Assembly (NCBI GenBank): GCA_963824225.1
Contig: CAWGOF010000001.1
Span: 1 to 64,000, forward strand
Length of the DNA: 64,000 nucleotides
Direction: 5' to 3'
Source of the DNA: CAWGOF01 sp963824225
GTDB lineage: Bacteria > Acidobacteriota > Polarisedimenticolia > Polarisedimenticolales > Polarisedimenticolaceae
Shown here: in pieces, positions 17,721 through 27,637 of the stretch
Layout of the letters: the number at the start of each line of letters is the position of its first letter
Numbering within the stretch: the stretch's first letter is position 1
Program-made: the position numbers and the translations under genes
The notes under the pieces: model-generated
Databases searched by the model: none
What the model was told of the DNA's origin: nothing
The model's input: the letters and a program-made list of their open reading frames with translations, nothing else

Positions 17721-20700
17721 TCCGGCGTGCCGCGCGCGCGGTGGTGCTGGGCTGCGTGGCGCTCGCCGGGACGGCGGCCGCCGCGACGGCGGTCGCGCAA
17801 GACGGGACGTGGATCGACGTGAGCTACCGCGAGCTGCTCGACGTGCGCGAGCTCAGCCACTCGGGAGAGCCGGTCGGCGCGCTGCTCGATCGTCTGGCGG
17901 GCAAGCCGCTCGGCGCGGAAGGGGAGTCGGTCGACGACCGCACGGCGCACACGCTCCTCGACCCGTTGCTCGAGCCCTACGCCTTCGTCCTGCCCGACGC
18001 GCTCGACACGCTCGAGCCGGTCCGGGCGATGGTCGAGGTCGGGCGTCTGTGGGCTGCGGGCGAGCCGCAGCCGGCGTGGGCCGAGCTGCTGCGCGCGCGG
18101 CGCCTGCTCGTCGAGAGCGATGGGCGCGGACGCCTGCGCCTCTTCCTGCCCCTCGCCGGACCGGTCGCTCCAGCCGAGACGAGCCAGGCCGCGGCACGCC
18201 GAGCGTACGACGAAGCGTGGCCCGTCCTGCGGCACGTGTTCCGGGCCGAGCTCGCGCGGCTCCGCACCGCGACCTCCGGCGCCACCCTGTCGATCGAGGC
18301 TCGCGCATACCGGCACTTCCCCGAGCGCACGACGTTCCGTCTCGGGCGCGCGCCGTACGCGGTCGAGGTGCGCGACACGCCGGCCGACGGCCGTCGCGCT
18401 CCGCTCGACCTCGACGCGATCGCGGCGTTCCTCCGGAGCGGCCTCGAGCTGGAGGGCGGCCGCCTGCTCGCCGACGGGACGCTGCGTCTCCTCGGGAGCC
18501 AGCCGCCCTCGCGGCCGACGATCCTCGGGCGTCCGGTCGGGCTCGCCGATCTGGCGGTCGCGTACCGCGCGGTGTTCCATGGCGGTCTGGCCGAGCCGTA
18601 CATGAGCCTGGACCGCGGGCGGTCGCCGCAGACGTCGGTGGTCAACTACGGCGGCCGGCTGCGCGACACGTCGATCGGTCTCGTGAGCCTGCTGTGCGAC
18701 ATGCGGTTCAAGACGTTCAGCCTGGGGATCGATCTTCCGACGGGCGAGGACGTGCGCGCGCGCGTGCGGCAAACCGTGCCGGGGTTCCGCTCGCACCTCG
18801 AGCGGATCGCCGAGGACCCCGGTTCCGCCGGGTTCCGCGGGCAGCAGACGCGGCTGTGGTTCTATCCGGATACCGTGGACCTCACCGTGTCGCCCGAGTC
18901 CGATGCGCTGGTCATGCGGCGCGTCCGGATGTCGGCGGCCTCCGAGCGGGTCGAGGGCGCGATGAACACGACGGTCGGTGGAGATCCGCCGTGGACTCGG
19001 GCCACGGTCGACGAGATCGACGCCGACTACGACGGTCTGGCCCGCCACTTTCCCGAGCTCGCCGACCTCGATCAGGTCGTGCGACTGCTGTCGCTGTTCA
19101 CCTGGCTGCGCGAGGCGGCGCGCGCGGGGCACGCGGTGCCGGACCTCGACGCCCTGCTCGCCGTCGAGCTCCCGGCCGAGCCGACGCCCCGGACGTTCCC
19201 GCAGCTGCTGTCGTTCACCGCGCTGCCCGCGCCCGCGAGCGCCGGCGACGTCGTCGTGTACGACCGCCTGCCGGTCGGCGAGGCGCTCGAGCGGCTCCAC
19301 CCGTCGAGCGGACCGGCGCTTCCCGCGCGCGAGCGGTTCGAGGCCGCGAAGGTGCAGCTCGATCCGACCGATCCACAGATGGCCGCGCTCGTCACCGAGC
19401 TTTCGCGCACCGATCCGGCGAGCTCGAACGAGGTAAGCCTCGATCTCCTGGCCTACCGCGCCGAGCGCCTGCGGATGCATGCGCTCGTGCTGTCGACGCT
19501 GGGAGCCGAGCGCAGCGCCCCGCTCCTCGAGCGCGATCGGCGGGGTGAGAAGCTGCGCGTGTTCAGCGTGGGGATCGGCGGGCTCGATCTGGGCATGGGA
19601 CCGGCGGTCGCGCGCGCCACGAGCCGCTCGATCGGACTCGGCGCGCCGGGCGCCGATCGCCCGTCGGCCGGCGCCCCGTCGAGCGCTCGCGTCGCTGCGG
19701 GCGAGAGCGTCGGCCTGCCGCTCGGGGCGCTCCCGGCGCATGACCCGACGAGCACGGGTGGGGAATCGCGCCTCGAGGGGAAGGCCTCGCGGACCGGGGA
19801 GAGCGGAGTCGACGCGACGAGTCGCCGGCTCGTCGTCGATTCCGCGGGCCGCGCGACGCGGATCGAGCGGATCGAAGCGCAGCGGCGTTTGACCTACACG
19901 CTCGTGCGCGACGGCTCGACTCTTCGTGCGCGTCCCGAGCGGCCCGCCGACCGACCCGCTGCCGAGCGGCCCGAGGCGGTCGCTCCGCCGCGCGGGCTCA
20001 GCGTCCTGCAGGCCCCGTCGTCGGGCGCCTTGCCGACGGACGACATGGTCTGGTACGAGAGCTTCGGCGGTCCGAGCGGATCGAGCACCGTCGACCGCGC
20101 CGTGCCCCGCGCCGCGCTCGCACGCCTGTTGCTCGGCCGCGAGTTCGACGCGACCCCGAGCGATGCGCTCCCGCTCGCCGATCCGCCCGACGCGGCCGGA
20201 CGGCTCGAAGCGCGGATGCTATTGCTGCATCCGAGCCAGCGCGTCCGACCGTGGGACGCGCCGACGCCGATCGTCCTGCCGAGCGAGCTCGATCCGCTTC
20301 ACGTGGCCCGCGCGCTCGCGGCCTGGAGTCCGGACGGCGTGCCGGTCGTCGTCGGCACCGATCCGGCGAAGAGCGCGGCGCGATGGACCGCCGCCCCGGC
20401 GGTCGGCGACGCGATGGTCGTGGTGCTGCCGAAAGACGCGTTCCCCGGGCTCGCGGCGTCGCTCCGCGACGGGATCGCCCGCGTGTTCCCCGCCGGGACG
20501 ATCGCCGAGGATGTGCCGGCGACCTTGACGGCGCCGCTGGTCGTGCTCGTGAGCCACGAGGCCCCCGACCTATTCGCCGCTCGCCTGCGGCGCCTCGCTC
20601 GACGGCCCGCGCTGCGGGGCAAGATCCTCGCCGCGTGGTCGCTCGCCGGCCCGGTGCGCGACGACCTTTCCGCGTGGGTGCTCGCGGAGAGCGAGGTCGC

Positions 20701-20839
20701 GGCCCTCGGTCTCGGCGAGCCGACCCCGCTGCCGCTGCGGAGCGTCGAGAACCGGCTCCGCGCGTTCGCCGAGGCGCTGCGCGCCTCGCCGGGCACGAAG
20801 GTCGAACGGGTCGCCGGTCCGTTCCTGTGGTTCTACTGA
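17717..20839 (+). CDS. Large exported protein of unknown function
   Basis: A 1,040-residue product starting at GTG 17717, coupled to the ATP-grasp gene. It has a signal peptide (about residues 1-28, ending near AVAQDG). The middle holds a segment VVNYGGRLRDTSIGLVSLLC followed by DMRFKTFSLGIDLPTG, then long alpha/beta regions and a low-complexity Ser/Gly/Ala stretch (about residues 635-700). The C-terminal 200 residues (PLVVLVSHEAPDLFAARLRR, then a TPLPLRSVENRLRAF tail) look like a compact alpha/beta domain. I recognise no family with confidence. Export plus operon position make it a candidate periplasmic partner of the three upstream enzymes. Its last seven bases overlap the convergent glutaredoxin gene. 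Confidence 0.75.
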   Translation: MIRRAARAVVLGCVALAGTAAAATAVAQDGTWIDVSYRELLDVRELSHSGEPVGALLDRLAGKPLGAEGESVDDRTAHTLLDPLLEPYAFVLPDALDTLEPVRAMVEVGRLWAAGEPQPAWAELLRARRLLVESDGRGRLRLFLPLAGPVAPAETSQAAARRAYDEAWPVLRHVFRAELARLRTATSGATLSIEARAYRHFPERTTFRLGRAPYAVEVRDTPADGRRAPLDLDAIAAFLRSGLELEGGRLLADGTLRLLGSQPPSRPTILGRPVGLADLAVAYRAVFHGGLAEPYMSLDRGRSPQTSVVNYGGRLRDTSIGLVSLLCDMRFKTFSLGIDLPTGEDVRARVRQTVPGFRSHLERIAEDPGSAGFRGQQTRLWFYPDTVDLTVSPESDALVMRRVRMSAASERVEGAMNTTVGGDPPWTRATVDEIDADYDGLARHFPELADLDQVVRLLSLFTWLREAARAGHAVPDLDALLAVELPAEPTPRTFPQLLSFTALPAPASAGDVVVYDRLPVGEALERLHPSSGPALPARERFEAAKVQLDPTDPQMAALVTELSRTDPASSNEVSLDLLAYRAERLRMHALVLSTLGAERSAPLLERDRRGEKLRVFSVGIGGLDLGMGPAVARATSRSIGLGAPGADRPSAGAPSSARVAAGESVGLPLGALPAHDPTSTGGESRLEGKASRTGESGVDATSRRLVVDSAGRATRIERIEAQRRLTYTLVRDGSTLRARPERPADRPAAERPEAVAPPRGLSVLQAPSSGALPTDDMVWYESFGGPSGSSTVDRAVPRAALARLLLGREFDATPSDALPLADPPDAAGRLEARMLLLHPSQRVRPWDAPTPIVLPSELDPLHVARALAAWSPDGVPVVVGTDPAKSAARWTAAPAVGDAMVVVLPKDAFPGLAASLRDGIARVFPAGTIAEDVPATLTAPLVVLVSHEAPDLFAARLRRLARRPALRGKILAAWSLAGPVRDDLSAWVLAESEVAALGLGEPTPLPLRSVENRLRAFAEALRASPGTKVERVAGPFLWFY

Positions 20840-21177
20840 TCGGTCGCGCGGTGCGCGGCGAGGCCCAGGCGCTGCTGCAGCTCGCCCGACTGGTACAGCT
20901 CGGTCACGATGTCGCAGCCGCCGACGAACGTTCCGTCGAGGAACACCTGCGGGATCGTCGGCCAGTCCGTGTACTCGCAGATCGCGTCCATCAGGTTCTC
21001 GTCGGCGAGCACGTTCCGGACCTCGAAGTCGACGCCCAGGCGTCGAAACACCTCCATCGCGCCATGCGAGTAGCCGCACTGCGCGGCGTTCTTCTCGCCC
21101 TTGGCGTAGATCATCACCCGATGCCGGGTGACGTCCTCACGGATCTGCTCCTTCCACGCTTCGATCGTCCGCTGCAT
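20833..21177 (-). CDS. grxD: Monothiol glutaredoxin (Grx4 family)
   Basis: A 114-residue CGFS-type glutaredoxin with the active site written CGYS (Cys34) after KGEKNAAQ. The remaining family signature is WPTIPQVFLDGTFVGGCDIV, including the glutathione-binding TIPQVF and GGCD motifs. These proteins carry [2Fe-2S] clusters with glutathione and pass them to targets, which links this gene to the suf operon 6.6 kb away. Phe to Tyr in the active site is a small variation. The gene is convergent with the large exported protein. Confidence 0.93.
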   Translation of the reverse strand: MQRTIEAWKEQIREDVTRHRVMIYAKGEKNAAQCGYSHGAMEVFRRLGVDFEVRNVLADENLMDAICEYTDWPTIPQVFLDGTFVGGCDIVTELYQSGELQQRLGLAAHRATDQ

Positions 21178-21213
21178 CGTGCGCCTCCGTCGGGCTGAGC
21201 CCCGGGGAGGATC

Positions 21214-22710
21214 CTAGCATTCGACGGCGCGGCCGCTCGCCACGGCCAGCGCGCGCAGCATCCGCGCGCGCTCGGCCGTCAGCGACGACGCGCGCGCGCG
21301 CCACGTCCAGTTCCCCGTCGCGCGGCCCGGGACGTTCATGCGCGCCGCGCTGCCGAGCCCCAGGAGATCCTGCAACGGCACGATCGACAACCGGCACGGC
21401 GACGCGTAGACCCATTCGACCAGCGCCGCCGATCCGCGGTCGGCCACGGCGGGCACGATCGCGATCACCCGCGCACGCGTCTCGCTGTCGAGACTCGCGA
21501 GCCAGCCGTCGAGCGTGTCGTTGTCGTGCGTCCCGCTGCACACGACGTCGTGCTCGCGATGGCTCTCCCGGCGATGCTGATCCGCGTCTCGGCCGAACGC
21601 GAACTGCGCGACGTGCATCCCGGGGAGCCCGAGCTCGTCGCGCAACCGGGCCACGTCGGGCGTGATCACGCCGAGATCTTCGGCCACGAACGGCAGGCCG
21701 GACAGCGCCGCCGCGAGCGCGTCGAACAGCGCGCGGCCCGGCCCGGGAACCCAGCGTCCGTTCTCCGCCGTGGCCTGGGACGCGTCGATCTCCCAGTACG
21801 CGACGAAGCCGCGGAAGTGATCGAGGCGCAGCAGGTCGACGAGCGACAGCTCGCCCCGCACGCGGTCGATCCACCACGAATATCCGTCCTCGGCCATCCG
21901 GTCCCAGCGGTACACCGGCTGCCCCCAGCGCTGCCCGGTGGCGCTGAACAGGTCGGGGGGCACACCGCCGACGTGCGTCGGGCGGCCGTGGTCGTCGAGC
22001 GCGAACAGGTGCGGATGGGCCCACACGTCGGCGCTGTCGAGCGCGACGTAGAACGGCAGGTCGCCGAAGATCTGGATCCCGAGGCGTGCTGCGTGGGCAC
22101 GCAGGGCGCGCCACCGTCTCCGGAACAGGAACTGCGTGAACCGCTCGAGGTCGAGATCGGCCGACAGCGGAGCGAGTGCGCGGCGCAGCGCCGCGGGCTC
22201 GCGGCGCCGAAGCCCCTCGTCCCACGCGGTCCATGCGAGGCCTGCGTGATGCCGCCTGAGGACGGCGTAGGCCACCCAGTCCTCGAGCCACGCGCGCTCG
22301 GCCGGATCCTCGACGAAGGCCTCGAACCCCGAGCGGAGCTCCGGATCGGGCGCGGCCCGAAAGCGGCGCCAGGCCGCGGCGAGGCGGCGTCTCGCGCTGC
22401 GTGCGGCGGCGCCGTAATCGACGTGGTCGGGCGGCTCGGCAGGTCGGTCGGCGATCGCCTCGAGCTGCTCGTCCTCGGTCAACCCTTCGGCCGCGAGCAG
22501 CAGCGCGTTTCCCGCGAACGCCGATCGCCCGTCGTACGGCGATGCACTGGCGCCGGGTGGATGGAGTGGAAGGACCTGCCACACCGAGAAGCCGGCGTCC
22601 CGGGCCCAGTCGAGGAACGACAGGGCGTCGGTCGAGAGACCCCCGATCGGGTCGCGCCCGGGCAGGCTCGTCAGGTGCGCCAGCACGCCCGCGCGCCGTC
22701 TCACGGTCAA
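21214..22710 (-). CDS. malQ: 4-alpha-glucanotransferase (amylomaltase)
   Basis: A 498-residue GH77 enzyme that transfers alpha-1,4-glucan segments in maltodextrin and glycogen metabolism. Family motifs include the N-terminal HLTSLPG and ASPYDGRSAFAGN, the nucleophile region LLRLDHFRGFVAYWEI, the acid/base in PFVAEDLGVITPDV, and THDNDTLDGWL. The length is usual for bacterial MalQ. The start codon is uncertain: TTG 22710 gives the longest form and GTG 22704 gives VRRRAGVLAHLTSLPG. It has no visible glycogen-gene neighbours. Confidence 0.95.
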   Translation of the reverse strand: MTVRRRAGVLAHLTSLPGRDPIGGLSTDALSFLDWARDAGFSVWQVLPLHPPGASASPYDGRSAFAGNALLLAAEGLTEDEQLEAIADRPAEPPDHVDYGAAARSARRRLAAAWRRFRAAPDPELRSGFEAFVEDPAERAWLEDWVAYAVLRRHHAGLAWTAWDEGLRRREPAALRRALAPLSADLDLERFTQFLFRRRWRALRAHAARLGIQIFGDLPFYVALDSADVWAHPHLFALDDHGRPTHVGGVPPDLFSATGQRWGQPVYRWDRMAEDGYSWWIDRVRGELSLVDLLRLDHFRGFVAYWEIDASQATAENGRWVPGPGRALFDALAAALSGLPFVAEDLGVITPDVARLRDELGLPGMHVAQFAFGRDADQHRRESHREHDVVCSGTHDNDTLDGWLASLDSETRARVIAIVPAVADRGSAALVEWVYASPCRLSIVPLQDLLGLGSAARMNVPGRATGNWTWRARASSLTAERARMLRALAVASGRAVEC

Positions 22711-22794
22711 AGGGCGAGCTCAGGGCCCATCGGCCACGGGGTCGTGATCGCGCGTAGCATGTTCCATCGACCGCTCGCGGAAGAAGGAGTTGGA

Positions 22795-23328
22795 ATGTCG
22801 ATCCTCGAGAGCCTGGGCTTCCGTCCCCGCCCGCAGGATACGACCGAGCGGGACACGGTGCGGCGGATCGTCGACGCCCTCGATCGCCTCCCGCCCGAGC
22901 GGGCGCGGTACCTCGCCGGATTCGCGTTCGTTCTGAGCCGCGTGGCGCGCGCAGATCAGGGGATTGTGGACCAAGAGACGAACGTCATGGAGCGCGCGCT
23001 CGTCGAGCACGGCGGGCTGCCTGACGAGCAGGCGATCGTCGTCGTGCAGATGGCCAAGACGCAGAGCCTGCTGTTCGGCGGCACCGACGACTACTCGGTG
23101 ACGAAGGAGCTCGGGCGCGGTGCGACGCGCGAGCAGAAGCTCGCGCTCCTCGACTGCCTGTTCGCCGTCTCGGCGGCCGACGGCACGGTGCGAGTGATCG
23201 AGGAGAACGTCGTGCGCCAGATCACGGACGAGATCGGGCTCGATCATGCGGACTTCGTCGCCGCTCGTGCGCGGTATCGTGCTCAGCGCGCCGTGCTCCG
23301 GGGGCCGGAGCACGGCGAGAACCGCTAG
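22795..23328 (+). CDS. TerB-like protein
   Basis: A 177-residue helical protein of the TerB/DUF533-like fold. Typical features are VLSRVARADQGIVDQETNVM, where acidic residues could bind metal, and ALLDCLFAVSAADGTVRVIE, a second copy of the same acidic helix pair. TerB domains occur in tellurite-resistance and membrane-stress complexes, but most single-domain members have no known function. AAGGAG lies eight bases before ATG 22795. A TAGCAT -10-like element is at 22755-22760. There are no other ter genes here. Confidence 0.8.
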   Translation: MSILESLGFRPRPQDTTERDTVRRIVDALDRLPPERARYLAGFAFVLSRVARADQGIVDQETNVMERALVEHGGLPDEQAIVVVQMAKTQSLLFGGTDDYSVTKELGRGATREQKLALLDCLFAVSAADGTVRVIEENVVRQITDEIGLDHADFVAARARYRAQRAVLRGPEHGENR

Positions 23329-23342
23329 GGCCGCTCACTGTA

Positions 23343-26300
23343 CTACCGATCGAGCACGAGAGACGCCTTGGTCGTGGGTGTCGTCGTGGCCGTGCCCTTC
23401 CACGTGCGCCCGTCGGCGGCCGCGACCTCGACCGTCCACGTGTCGGGCGGCAGCGTTCCGAACTCGATCCTGCCGCCGGTGACCGGCCACTCGGCGCGCG
23501 GGGCTCCGCTCCAACCGAGCGTGCGGAACGGCGTGCCCGATGCGTCGCGCACGCGCGCCGTGGCCACGGTGTTCGACCCGCTGAGCGGCGGGATCTCGAC
23601 CGCCAGCGCCGTCGCCGGTCGCAGCGCGACCTGGATCTTCGGTCCCGGAGCGCGGACCCGCACGCTCGAGGTCGCGGCTCCCGGCCCGGATACGAGGAGG
23701 GCCCACTCGCCCGGCGGAACGCTCGACAGGCGCACGCTCCCGTTCTCGCCCGTGGAATAGTGTCCGCTCACGAGCGACGAGCCCGTCGCGTCGAGCACCG
23801 CGATCTGGACCTCGCTCGGCACGGCCCCCGACGGGAGCCGAACCTCGAGCACGACGCCTTCGGTCGCGTCGAGCGACAGTCGCAGGTCCTCGACGCTCTT
23901 GCCGTTCGTCAACGAGACGGTCGCCGTCTGCGCGGCGTAGCCCTTGCGCGAAGCGGTCAGACGGAACTCGCCGTCCGGGACGCTGGCCAGGGAGAAGTGG
24001 CCCTCGACGTCGGTCGTCGCCCCGCGCGGCGGCCCGCTGCTCCCGCTCGTGGGGGACAGCGCGAGCGTGACGCCGGCGAGCGGCTGCCGGTCGGTCGCAT
24101 CGACCACGGTGCCGGCGACGCGATTGGCCGGCAACCGCAGGACGATCTCGCGGCTCGTGGCCAGCGCGATCGTCTCCGTGTGCGAGAGCCCGGAGACGAA
24201 CTCACGCAGATCGACGCGGTACGTGCCCGGGTCGAGCCCCTCGAGGACGAACCGTCCGTCCTCGTCGGTCCGCGTCATTCCCGAGTCGTCGACGTCTTCG
24301 CCCTCGACGAACAGCGTGGCCCCGGGGATCGAAGCGTCGCCCGAGCGCGCGATGCCCGACAGGGTCACGCCCGACCCGAACTCGAGGTCGAGTCGCACGT
24401 CGGCCTCGCCCTCGACCGACACCTCGCCCGAAGCTTGACGTCCGGTGGCGCCGACGCGGGCGTGCACCGAGTAGCGCCCGGGCGTCAGATGCTCGATCCG
24501 GTACTGGCCGCGGTAGTCCGGCGCGGCGCCGCCGATCGATCCCGTGCCGCCCCGGGCTTCGATCGAGACGTCCGCGAGCTGCTGCGCATCGACCCCGCGG
24601 ATCGCGCCAGCGATCGATCCACCGCGCGACAACGCGATCTGCAGACCGGTGATCGGCTGATCGGCGACCTCGAGCGACCCGGCGACCGCGCCCGAGGCGA
24701 AGCCCTGGGCTTCGGCGCGAGCGCGGTAGCTCCCCGGCGTCACGCCGAGAAACCGGAACGAGCCGTCGCTCGTCGTCGTCGTCTCGTTGCCGCTCCACAT
24801 CCGCCCGGCGGGAACCAGGCTCACCGCGGCTTCGGCGACGCCGTTGCCGGCGTCGTCGCGCACGAATCCGCTGACCTCGGTTCCGCCGTCGAACGCGAGA
24901 TCGAGCGGGTTGCGTCCCTCGCGTAGCTCGACGTCGCGCACGACCCGCGGGTAGTCCTCGTGGGTCGCTTCGATCGACACCGGCCCCGGTGCGAGCCCCT
25001 CGAGCCTGTAGTAGCCATCGCCGTCGACGCCTCCCCGGCCCGGGCCGCCCGGACCCTCCTCGGCGTTCCCCGAGAGCGCACGGACCGTTGCGCCGATCGC
25101 CGCGCGGCCGTCGGGGCCGAGCACGCGTCCCTCGACGATCGAGCCCTCGGGAAGCGGCAGGACGAGGTTCGTGACGTCCTCGCCCGCGGGGATCGCCAGA
25201 TCGTCGAGCTTGGCTTCCTGGTACCCGGGGGCCGAAGCGGAGAGCGAGATCGAGCCCGGCGTTTCGTCCTCGAACAGGAATCGGCCCTCGGCGTCGGCCA
25301 TCGAGTCGTTCACCGTGATCGTCCGCATCACGCTTCCGCCGAGCTCGATCGTGCGCATGCGCTCGAGCATGACGCGCGCACCGGGGACCCCCTGGCGCTT
25401 CGCGTCGACGACGCGGCCGCCGATGTCGGAGGCCGGCGAGAGCACGATGTCGAGCGGCTCGCTGCGCGGGAGATCGACGCTCGGCGCGCCACCCGCGACG
25501 TAGCCGCGACGCTTGACGTCGATCGCGTACCGCCGCTCGGCGCTCAGGTCGGGAGCCGAGAAGTATCCCGAGGCATCGGTGATCGCATCGGGCGTCGCGG
25601 CCCCGGCGCCGGGAAGCCCGGCCGCCATGAACACCGGGCCGGCCTGCGCCTCGCGCACCGCCACCTCTGCGCCCTCGATCGGCGCGCCGGTGCGATCGCG
25701 GACGTGGCCCTGGAGCGTCTCGCCCGGAGCCAGGACGATCGATCCGACGTCGACCGTCTCGGTCCGCGAGCCGACCTCGATCGACGGGAGCTTGCGCGGC
25801 GCGAATCCGCGGCGCCGAATCTCCAGGTCGAACTTCCCGTCGGGTAGCCCGGCGACGACGAATCGGCCGTCGTCTCCGCTCGTGGCCTCGATCGCCTTCT
25901 CCTCCGTGCTCCCCGGACCGATCATGCGCATCATCCGCGGTCCGTCGGCCGGCGCGGCCTTGGTGGCGCGCACGATCGCGCCGGGGAGCGCCGCCTCGTC
26001 CCGATCGGTCACGGTGCCGGCGATCGCCCGGCCGCGCGACAGCGCGACGCGTAGCCCGGCCTTCGTGCGATGCGGCTCGAGCGCCCCGACCGCTTGCGCG
26101 CCCTCGGCGAACCCCGTCGCGCGAGCGCGCAGGTCCCAGCTCTTCTCGGGATCGATCGACGCGATGCGGAACCGGCCCTTCGCATCGGTACGGGCGCGGG
26201 GGATCGAGCGCGTTCCGCCGATCTCGATGCGCATCATGCCGCTCGGTGCGCGGCGCTCGGAGAGCGTGACCTCGGCCCCCGCGACCTCGCGCCCGTCGCC

Positions 26301-27503
26301 GTCGACGACCGTGCCTTCGACCGCCGCCGCCGGGGCGAGCACCAGGCTCGGCCCGGGTCGACCGTCGTCGAGCAGGGACACCTCGTGCGCCTCGGCCTTC
26401 AGGTATCCAGGGGCCGCGGCCGAGATCTCGAGCAGCCGCCCGAGCTCGCCCGAGAGCACGAACGCTCCCGCGTTGTCGGTCGAGGCGAAGGTCGCCGTCT
26501 CGCGCACGTCCCACACGACCGCTTCGGGGACGGGGCGTCGGCTCTGGGCATCGATCACGCGGCCCACGAGCACCTGGCGGTTCGGGAGGACGATGCGGAT
26601 CGGCTGGGCCGGCTCGCCGGTCGTCGCGTCGAGCCGCCTGCGCGCTCGTCGGCCGTCGGCCGCGAGCACGGACACCGAGAGCGCCGCGCCGCGCGGGAGC
26701 GCGATCTTGCGCCGGCCCTCGCCGTCGGTCCGCCCGGCCGGTGCGAGAGCGGTGCCGAGGAATAGCTCGGCGTCGGCGACGCGCGCGCCGTCGGCGCCGA
26801 CGACCTCGATCGTCGCCGGGACGCCGGGCGCAAGGCGCAGCGTTGCCGCGGTGCCGCGCTGCGCTTCGAGCTGCGCGATCGGGAAGCGCTCGGTGGCGAC
26901 CGACACGTCGAGGCTGTCGCGATCGCCGCGAGGAAGGCGCACGGTGCCGTCGGCTCCGGTCACCGCGCGTCTCGCGCGCGGAGCGACGCCGCGCCGGCCG
27001 AACCGATCGGGCACCGATTCGGCCACGACTTCTGCCCCGGCGACCGGCGCACCCTGCGCGTCGATGACCCGTACCTGGACCCCGGAGTCGGGATCGAGCT
27101 GCAGGTCGTCGAGCTCGACCGGGTCGACGAGCGGGTGAAGCGGCCATTCGGCGGGAACGAAGCCCGGGGCATCGATCCGCACGGTCCACGCGCCGGCGCG
27201 CGGCGCGTCGATAGCGTAGCGTCCGGCATCGTCGGTTGCGCTGCTCGCCGCCGGGCGGCGCTCGGTCGCGAGCGCCCGCTCGGCAGCGAGCGCCCGCTCG
27301 GCTGCGAGCGCCCGTGCCCGCGCGGCCTCGAGCGGCTCCTCGTGCTCCCACAGCTCGAGCTTGGCTCCGACCACGGGAGCTCCGCCGGGGGCCACGACGC
27401 GCCCGGAGACGCGCAGAGGCGCGGCCGCGGCGTGTGCCGGGGCGATGGCTGCCGGGAGAACGAGGAGGATCGAGAGGATCGGACGAGCTCGGAGCTTGGA
27501 CAT
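23343..27503 (-). CDS. Giant exported protein of carboxypeptidase-regulatory-like domains
   Basis: A 1,386-residue protein with a signal peptide (MSKLRARPILSILLVLPAAI...) and AGGAG before ATG 27503. The mature part is more than a dozen repeats of the transthyretin-like carboxypeptidase regulatory fold, each about 85-95 residues. A repeat has a start such as VSGRVVAPGGAPVVGAKLEL, a middle TDAEGRF-type turn and an end such as LPDGKFDLEIRRRGFAPRKL. These domains are extracellular beta-sandwiches often attached to enzymes or outer-membrane proteins, but here no catalytic or TonB-receptor domain is attached. It is probably a surface or periplasmic adhesion or scaffold protein. The frame is intact throughout. 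Confidence 0.88.
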   Translation of the reverse strand: MSKLRARPILSILLVLPAAIAPAHAAAAPLRVSGRVVAPGGAPVVGAKLELWEHEEPLEAARARALAAERALAAERALATERRPAASSATDDAGRYAIDAPRAGAWTVRIDAPGFVPAEWPLHPLVDPVELDDLQLDPDSGVQVRVIDAQGAPVAGAEVVAESVPDRFGRRGVAPRARRAVTGADGTVRLPRGDRDSLDVSVATERFPIAQLEAQRGTAATLRLAPGVPATIEVVGADGARVADAELFLGTALAPAGRTDGEGRRKIALPRGAALSVSVLAADGRRARRRLDATTGEPAQPIRIVLPNRQVLVGRVIDAQSRRPVPEAVVWDVRETATFASTDNAGAFVLSGELGRLLEISAAAPGYLKAEAHEVSLLDDGRPGPSLVLAPAAAVEGTVVDGDGREVAGAEVTLSERRAPSGMMRIEIGGTRSIPRARTDAKGRFRIASIDPEKSWDLRARATGFAEGAQAVGALEPHRTKAGLRVALSRGRAIAGTVTDRDEAALPGAIVRATKAAPADGPRMMRMIGPGSTEEKAIEATSGDDGRFVVAGLPDGKFDLEIRRRGFAPRKLPSIEVGSRTETVDVGSIVLAPGETLQGHVRDRTGAPIEGAEVAVREAQAGPVFMAAGLPGAGAATPDAITDASGYFSAPDLSAERRYAIDVKRRGYVAGGAPSVDLPRSEPLDIVLSPASDIGGRVVDAKRQGVPGARVMLERMRTIELGGSVMRTITVNDSMADAEGRFLFEDETPGSISLSASAPGYQEAKLDDLAIPAGEDVTNLVLPLPEGSIVEGRVLGPDGRAAIGATVRALSGNAEEGPGGPGRGGVDGDGYYRLEGLAPGPVSIEATHEDYPRVVRDVELREGRNPLDLAFDGGTEVSGFVRDDAGNGVAEAAVSLVPAGRMWSGNETTTTSDGSFRFLGVTPGSYRARAEAQGFASGAVAGSLEVADQPITGLQIALSRGGSIAGAIRGVDAQQLADVSIEARGGTGSIGGAAPDYRGQYRIEHLTPGRYSVHARVGATGRQASGEVSVEGEADVRLDLEFGSGVTLSGIARSGDASIPGATLFVEGEDVDDSGMTRTDEDGRFVLEGLDPGTYRVDLREFVSGLSHTETIALATSREIVLRLPANRVAGTVVDATDRQPLAGVTLALSPTSGSSGPPRGATTDVEGHFSLASVPDGEFRLTASRKGYAAQTATVSLTNGKSVEDLRLSLDATEGVVLEVRLPSGAVPSEVQIAVLDATGSSLVSGHYSTGENGSVRLSSVPPGEWALLVSGPGAATSSVRVRAPGPKIQVALRPATALAVEIPPLSGSNTVATARVRDASGTPFRTLGWSGAPRAEWPVTGGRIEFGTLPPDTWTVEVAAADGRTWKGTATTTPTTKASLVLDR
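27268..27315. repeat. 18-base tandem repeat inside the carboxypeptidase-regulatory gene
   Basis: Two full copies and part of a third of an 18-base unit beginning GCGAGCGCCCGCTCGG. It encodes the repeated hexapeptide ALAAER (ALAAER-ALAAER-ALATER) in the first domain. Such short in-frame repeats can change copy number by slippage without breaking the frame. Confidence 0.75.
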
Positions 27504-27637
27504 GCGCGACTCCTGGGAAGCGAGGCGACCGAACACCGGACAAGCAAGGCACGTTCCCGCGTCGGATCGCCGCGGATCGGGCGCGCGATCGCAGCGAGTC
27601 GCCCCGGATGGGGCGAGCTCACCCCAAAACGGGCCGC

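Noticed and set aside
24202..27552. Very long open frames overlapping the carboxypeptidase-regulatory gene in other frames, one over 1,100 codons
   Set aside because: High G+C gives few stop codons; these frames are rich in Arg and Pro with no family motifs, and the frame with domain repeats is clearly the gene.
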